From: Pholis gunnellus
Taxonomy: Eukaryota > Chordata > Actinopteri > Perciformes > Pholidae
Reading direction: 5' to 3'
Length of the DNA stretch: 64,000 nt
Assembly (NCBI GenBank): GCA_910591455.2
Contig: OU342804.1
Span: forward strand, 17,390,133 to 17,454,132
This document shows, one piece after another, positions 59,970-64,000 of this stretch. Below the pieces are notes generated by a model. That model was not told the origin of the DNA and searched no databases. It worked only from the letters and a program-made list of their open reading frames with translations. Numbering within the stretch: position 1 is the first letter of the stretch; every line of letters begins with the position of its first letter. The position numbers were made by a program, and so were the translations under genes.

Positions 59970-62900
59970 GTCAGTGCGATTGTAGCATTACTTGCAGAAC
60001 ATTCCTGCTTGGTCAGTGTTTTATAAACAGTGACCTTTGAATGGCAACATTGAGAGGCTAGCTGCTGGAGTAAAGCCACAGTAAAAAAACCATGTCGGGA
60101 CTCCAGCTGTTCCTGTTGGTTTGGCTAGAGAGAGATCAAGTGTGAGCTTTCACTCCAACATTAAAAGGACCCGCTGCAGGCTGCTTCTAGCTTTGCTTGT
60201 CACTTTTGTACTTCTTATGGTACAATATTTATGGCTATTAGTCCATCAACAAAATAACTTTCTTCAACAACTTTCATGCATGAATGAAACGAACTTCTTA
60301 ATAGATGAGAGAAAAGAAAGGGGCAGCACTTCTGTACAGCTTTTAGCATGATGCTTACTGGCAGCTGTTCACAGTCATTTGCAGCCTGTTCAAAAATTCA
60401 TAGTGCATTGTTGCTTGTTGCCTGATGTTCATAATGTATAGTTTGATACTTGTGCCTACTTATGCCTAAGCCCCCCCCCCGCCACCCCCCTATAAAAAGA
60501 AAGAAAAACATGGCAGCTGCATCCACTTGTGGGCACAACATCCTAATGTGATTTGCATGAGCATTTCTGTCTGAGCTCGAGGAGAAAATTACAGCAAATT
60601 CATAGAAGTTTTCTCCAACACATGAGCAACATGAGCTTATGATCATTCAGCGTAATCTCTAGTCCTCTACTGCTACTGTGTGGCAATCTGGATAAAGTAG
60701 TGCACCACGTGTTGTGTTTAGAATCATTTTTATTATATTTATTATGGACATTGTATTTGCCATAATGGAAGTATTTAAATGGTGTTATTGTAGTAAAGAG
60801 ACAGCAAGACGTACAGTTGAGAGAAAGAGTCCGAGACACACAGGAAGTGAAAGAGGAGGATAGAGACAGAGAGAAACAATTGATAGGGAGGAGACAACAA
60901 GAGGGAACAGAAATAAGAACGAGCTGTAGAGAGACTGAGAAAGGGCAAGCGGAGACAAAGAAAAAATGTGTGTGTGTGTGTGTGTGTCACAGTCTAGAGA
61001 TTTGTGCTAGCTTAGTTCTTATTCCAATCACACACACCGCCTAATGAGCTAATGGGCCTGACAACCAGACAGACACACACAGAGTGAGGGACAAGGAGAG
61101 GGAGGCGGATGGATGGATGGAAAGTCACTACGCTAGTCAGCCAGCCATTCATCCGTTCAGACGGTCAGCCAGCTAGTCAACCTATTAGCCCCTCGTTCCA
61201 CAGTGAGGTGGGTGTGACTGCCGCAGATAAGAGACGCAGAGCATTCCTGTGGCATTTTGTTAAAAAACGTACTTGACCCCCTCTCATCTCTTCTTGTCTC
61301 TCACTCCTTTATCTTTTTTTTCCCTATACACAAGCTGGTACTCACATCAGCTGAACACGTCTTTGTTAGCGTGACTCACAAAGAAACAGAAACTCTGATT
61401 ATGATCCTTAAAGTGCTGTATACTGTAGCACTCCCTGTGATGTCCAGATTACAAGTATGGAGTATTTGAAAGGAAGTCATTTTACAGATTTGTCAAATAA
61501 ATGAGTAGTCGACAGTGTCCTGTGACTAGCGGAGGAAGACATCCAGCAATCAGCAACGGCTTCATGATTAGCGCTTCCTGTGGTGCCAAGTTCTGGCTCT
61601 CCCGGCAATTATCTATATGTGCTACAGAAATCCGAATCACTAAAATAATTAGGAATATGGCCTCAGATAGGAAATATTGAAAATAAATCGCCGAAATGCA
61701 AAAAAAGAGAAAAGATAAATTTCTGTTAATGCAGACAATTGCTGATTGCTTTGGCCTTAAACAAAATGGTATCATTACTGTTATCATTATTCTCTAATTA
61801 TCCTTCCAATTATAATCAAAGCTTTTCCCACATGGATACCTTGTTCTCCTTTTCTTTCTTTCACTCTCTCCTCTTCGTTCTTCCTGTTTGCGGCTGTAGT
61901 CTGTTTGTATTTGGAATACGCCGTCATGGTTTTTCAGAACGCTCCCTTTACATCATTAAAACATTTTCCAGGTTTAATTAATACATTTCTAGAGGACATC
62001 GGTATTACCAGAGCAGGTCAGCATTGTGATGTGTCCATGCATATTGGTACTGCCAGTCACCCACTCCTCGAAATGCTAAAGTGACTGCGGTAACCACAGT
62101 AGCACATTAAACAACATTACCCTGAGTGCAGGTAAAGATCATTTCCTGTGGTCCTCTGTCTTCTTCACCACCAGTTTCCTGGTTCTTATAATCTAGATTT
62201 GATGTTCACAAGTAGGTAAATGTACACCACCTGCATACAATAAACATGATCCACAGATATCAAACAGAGTACAGTTGGTGTTTTAATCCATAGCAGAAAC
62301 ATCGAGAGACTATCAGTCATATATTCACATCAGATGTTAGAACTTGCTGAGATCCTCAGTTAGCAATTAAGCCTACTAATCTCCAGAACCCCCATGGTAA
62401 TAATGGCGTCCACAGAGAGCTCTCTTTTTACGATTCATGCATTTATGCAGACACTGACCATTTATCCTGTTTGGAACTTCATCATCATGTTTTTCAAAGC
62501 GTCATGCTGCTTTAAAAACCATTAGGATTGTCAGACCTCTTAAAGTGGGTGAAACCTGCTAATTAGCATTCAGTCTGCTGTGTGGATGCCTTTGTAATTG
62601 TGATTTGACAGCTCAAGTTCTTTTGGTCCCTCTTTATTTGGATAAAAAGTGGTTTTCAAAAGAAGTTTATTTTCATTATGAAACTGAGATTTTCAACAAA
62701 TCAATGATACAAAAAACAAAGTCAAAGGGAATAATGGGAATTTATAAATAACCGATAAAATACATATTTTCTACCTAGAGGAACATTAACAGCATCACCT
62801 TGTTGCAGAAAACACATTTTGCATGTGTACGGACAGTGCAAACCTGGTGAAACCTAGTTTAAACCAATCTTCTTCAGATCATTGCCTAGATTTCTTTTTG

Positions 62901-63164
62901 AAACTGTGTGAGCCAGAAATGCACAGCCTTACGAGGAGTCCAGTGAACATCTGCTTTTTGTCACATAACAACTACACTAACTATTCACAAGTGATTGTGT
63001 TGTCTTTAATGTGACGTTTTCATTCTATTTTGTAATTGTCATGTGGACTGCACGTTTGTATTTATGTGTGCGCATGTGTGTACTCGCCCTCGTGGATTGA
63101 CAGGCCCAACTGTTGTGAAATGTACCGGGCATCTGGACCAGTATTAATTATTGCTGATGGTTCT

Positions 63165-63230
63165 GTTCGAGAGAGAGAAAGAGAGAGAGATTGAGAGAGA
63201 GATTGAGAGAGAGATCGAGAGAGAGAGAGA
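63165..63230. repeat. GA-rich compound repeat
   Basis: GAGAGAGATTGAGAGAGAG-type units repeat about every 14-16 bp, with ATTG or ATCG as the spacer. Confidence 0.9.
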
Positions 63231-63592
63231 TCAGAAGATGACGACAGCAGCATCAATCACCTTGTCAACGAGCATCCACCACTTGAGTACTGGGGGACAG
63301 ATGTTTGGCTGAGTGTGTCTGTGTGCATGGCTGAATTTAGCTGCTACACAGCTGATCAACTACAACTCTGCCACACACACACAATACATTTTAGTTTTGT
63401 TCCCGTAATAGAATTTTATTCGACGCTTGGTGACCTATTAAACCCCGGGTGAAGCGTATGTCGTTAGCGGCGTTGAAGTTTGAACAATTAAATTAAATTT
63501 CTGAATTGCTGAAGCAATTTACTGTATTGTAGCTGAACAGCAGCTAGGTGTAACAGCTGAAGGTCTGTGCGGTCAAGGGCACCGTCAGTGTC

Positions 63593-64000
63593 GGGTAGAT
63601 TCTTCTCACTTACTTCGATGGGCGGGGGAAATGAAAATCAATAAATCAATACACAGGCCAACCAACGCTGTTGATTTCTTCCCATGGAGCCGACGTGAAA
63701 ACTATTTTTGGTTCAGTAAATGTCTGCTGTCAGTCAGCCCGGTGAAGGCAGGTTAGCGAGCCGCTGACCACTCAGCTCCCCGGGAGCTGCTGCTGACAGA
63801 CGGGCGAGACGTTTACCGAAGATGGGGTCAGTGTGGATTGGATTTGCAGAGCTCACATCTCGCTTCCAGTGAGGACGTCAGTAAAACGTTACATATATTT
63901 TTCAATGAATGAAGTGACGTTGTTTGACGCCTGTCATGCGGTGCAGTCAGTGTGCGCATGGCAGAATGACATGGTAATGCTGTCTTCACAATCAAATATC
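63593..64000 (-). mobile_element. Interspersed element, copy B (inverted partner of 36699-37088), cut by the window end
   Basis: Read on the minus strand this block matches copy A through GATATTTGATTG (window end), GTCACTTCATTCATT, CGTCTCGCCCGTCTGTCAGC, CGCTGACTGAC-like and CGGCTCCATGGG words, to GTGAGAAGAATCTACCC. Core similarity is high over about 220 bp and lower towards the ends. The copy probably continues past 64000, so its second terminus is not visible. Confidence 0.65.

Larger units (their letters stand above)
57561..63592. other. Intron: no confirmed gene; microsatellites
   Basis: It holds (CA)n at 58696-58760, a GA-rich block at about 58885-59050, (CACT)n at 59257-59310, (CT)n at 59939-59966, a poly-C patch at about 60471-60490, (GT)n at 60968-60987 and GA-type repeats at about 63165-63230. 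A 161-codon plus-strand frame at 59541-60026 overlaps an 86-codon minus frame and runs through the CT repeat. It has no recognised domain (see the finding on the 79-bp exon-like segment). The remainder is unique-looking AT-rich DNA. Confidence 0.5.

Noticed and set aside
1..64000. CRISPR arrays, operons, phage or plasmid modules, defence systems
   Set aside because: No regular spacer-repeat arrays and no dense prokaryotic coding. All short tandem repeats are microsatellites or minisatellites in vertebrate-type DNA.
1..64000. tRNA, rRNA or known microRNA genes
   Set aside because: I saw no complete tRNA cloverleaf (only the SINE B box at 51163), no rRNA sequence and no miRNA seed sequence I recognise; a tRNAscan/Infernal run would be decisive.

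Overview
This is vertebrate nuclear DNA, most likely from a ray-finned fish of the percomorph type. Nothing in it looks prokaryotic: there are no dense ORFs, operons, Shine-Dalgarno-led genes or CRISPR arrays. The non-coding DNA is AT-rich, studded with long CA/GT, CT/GA, AT, CACT and CAGA microsatellites, and carries interspersed repeats whose wording I recognise from teleost genomes (APE-type LINEs, hAT-like ends, a Tc1-like remnant, 'ATGGACTGTATATAT' and 'ACTTGAGTA' repeats). The fish assignment rests on recognition of these repeats, not on a database search.

Layout. About 1-1000 is a very pyrimidine-rich tract. A promoter-like stretch follows (about 1001-1290), with a TATAAAA box at 1241 and a pyrimidine initiator-like site about 35-40 bp downstream. 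At 1377-1512 lies what I read as the first coding exon of a plus-strand gene. It encodes a basic N-terminus and a strongly hydrophobic signal-peptide core, and ends in phase 1 at a good 5' splice site (AAGG|GTGAGT). I find no second convincing exon of a host gene in the next 62 kb, so the simplest reading is that the rest of the window is part of a giant first intron. The gene is not firmly identified. A CSMD-type giant neural membrane protein is a weak suggestion, from the pattern '...LLLLLGLL...K|G' and the intron length.

The intron is dominated by transposon history. The only long intact reading frame is a 1015-residue LINE polyprotein on the minus strand (51930-54977), with complete-looking AP-endonuclease and reverse-transcriptase motifs, a 3' UTR stem-loop and a TTTA-repeat tail. 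Next to it in the same orientation (about 55290-57560) is an old, frameshifted LINE whose polymerase motif has changed from YADD to YADN. Other elements are an L1-clade ORF1 remnant (about 26295-26492), a possible THAP-domain start (7686), a Tc1/mariner-like scrap (about 41174-41345) and a tRNA-type SINE (about 51120-51410). There are hAT-like termini (CAGTGTTTCCCA) at 28286, 28878 and 34302. Two within-window repeat pairs stand out: a 250-bp direct pair at 27975 and 33723, and a roughly 400-bp inverted pair at 36699 and 63593. A degenerate minisatellite sits at about 39642-40655.

As a functional unit, the window is a promoter plus signal-peptide exon followed by intronic DNA that has accumulated mobile elements of several ages. 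I did not find a convincing new multi-gene system. The items most worth a second look are the intact LINE, the identity of the exon-1 gene, and the repeat pairs.
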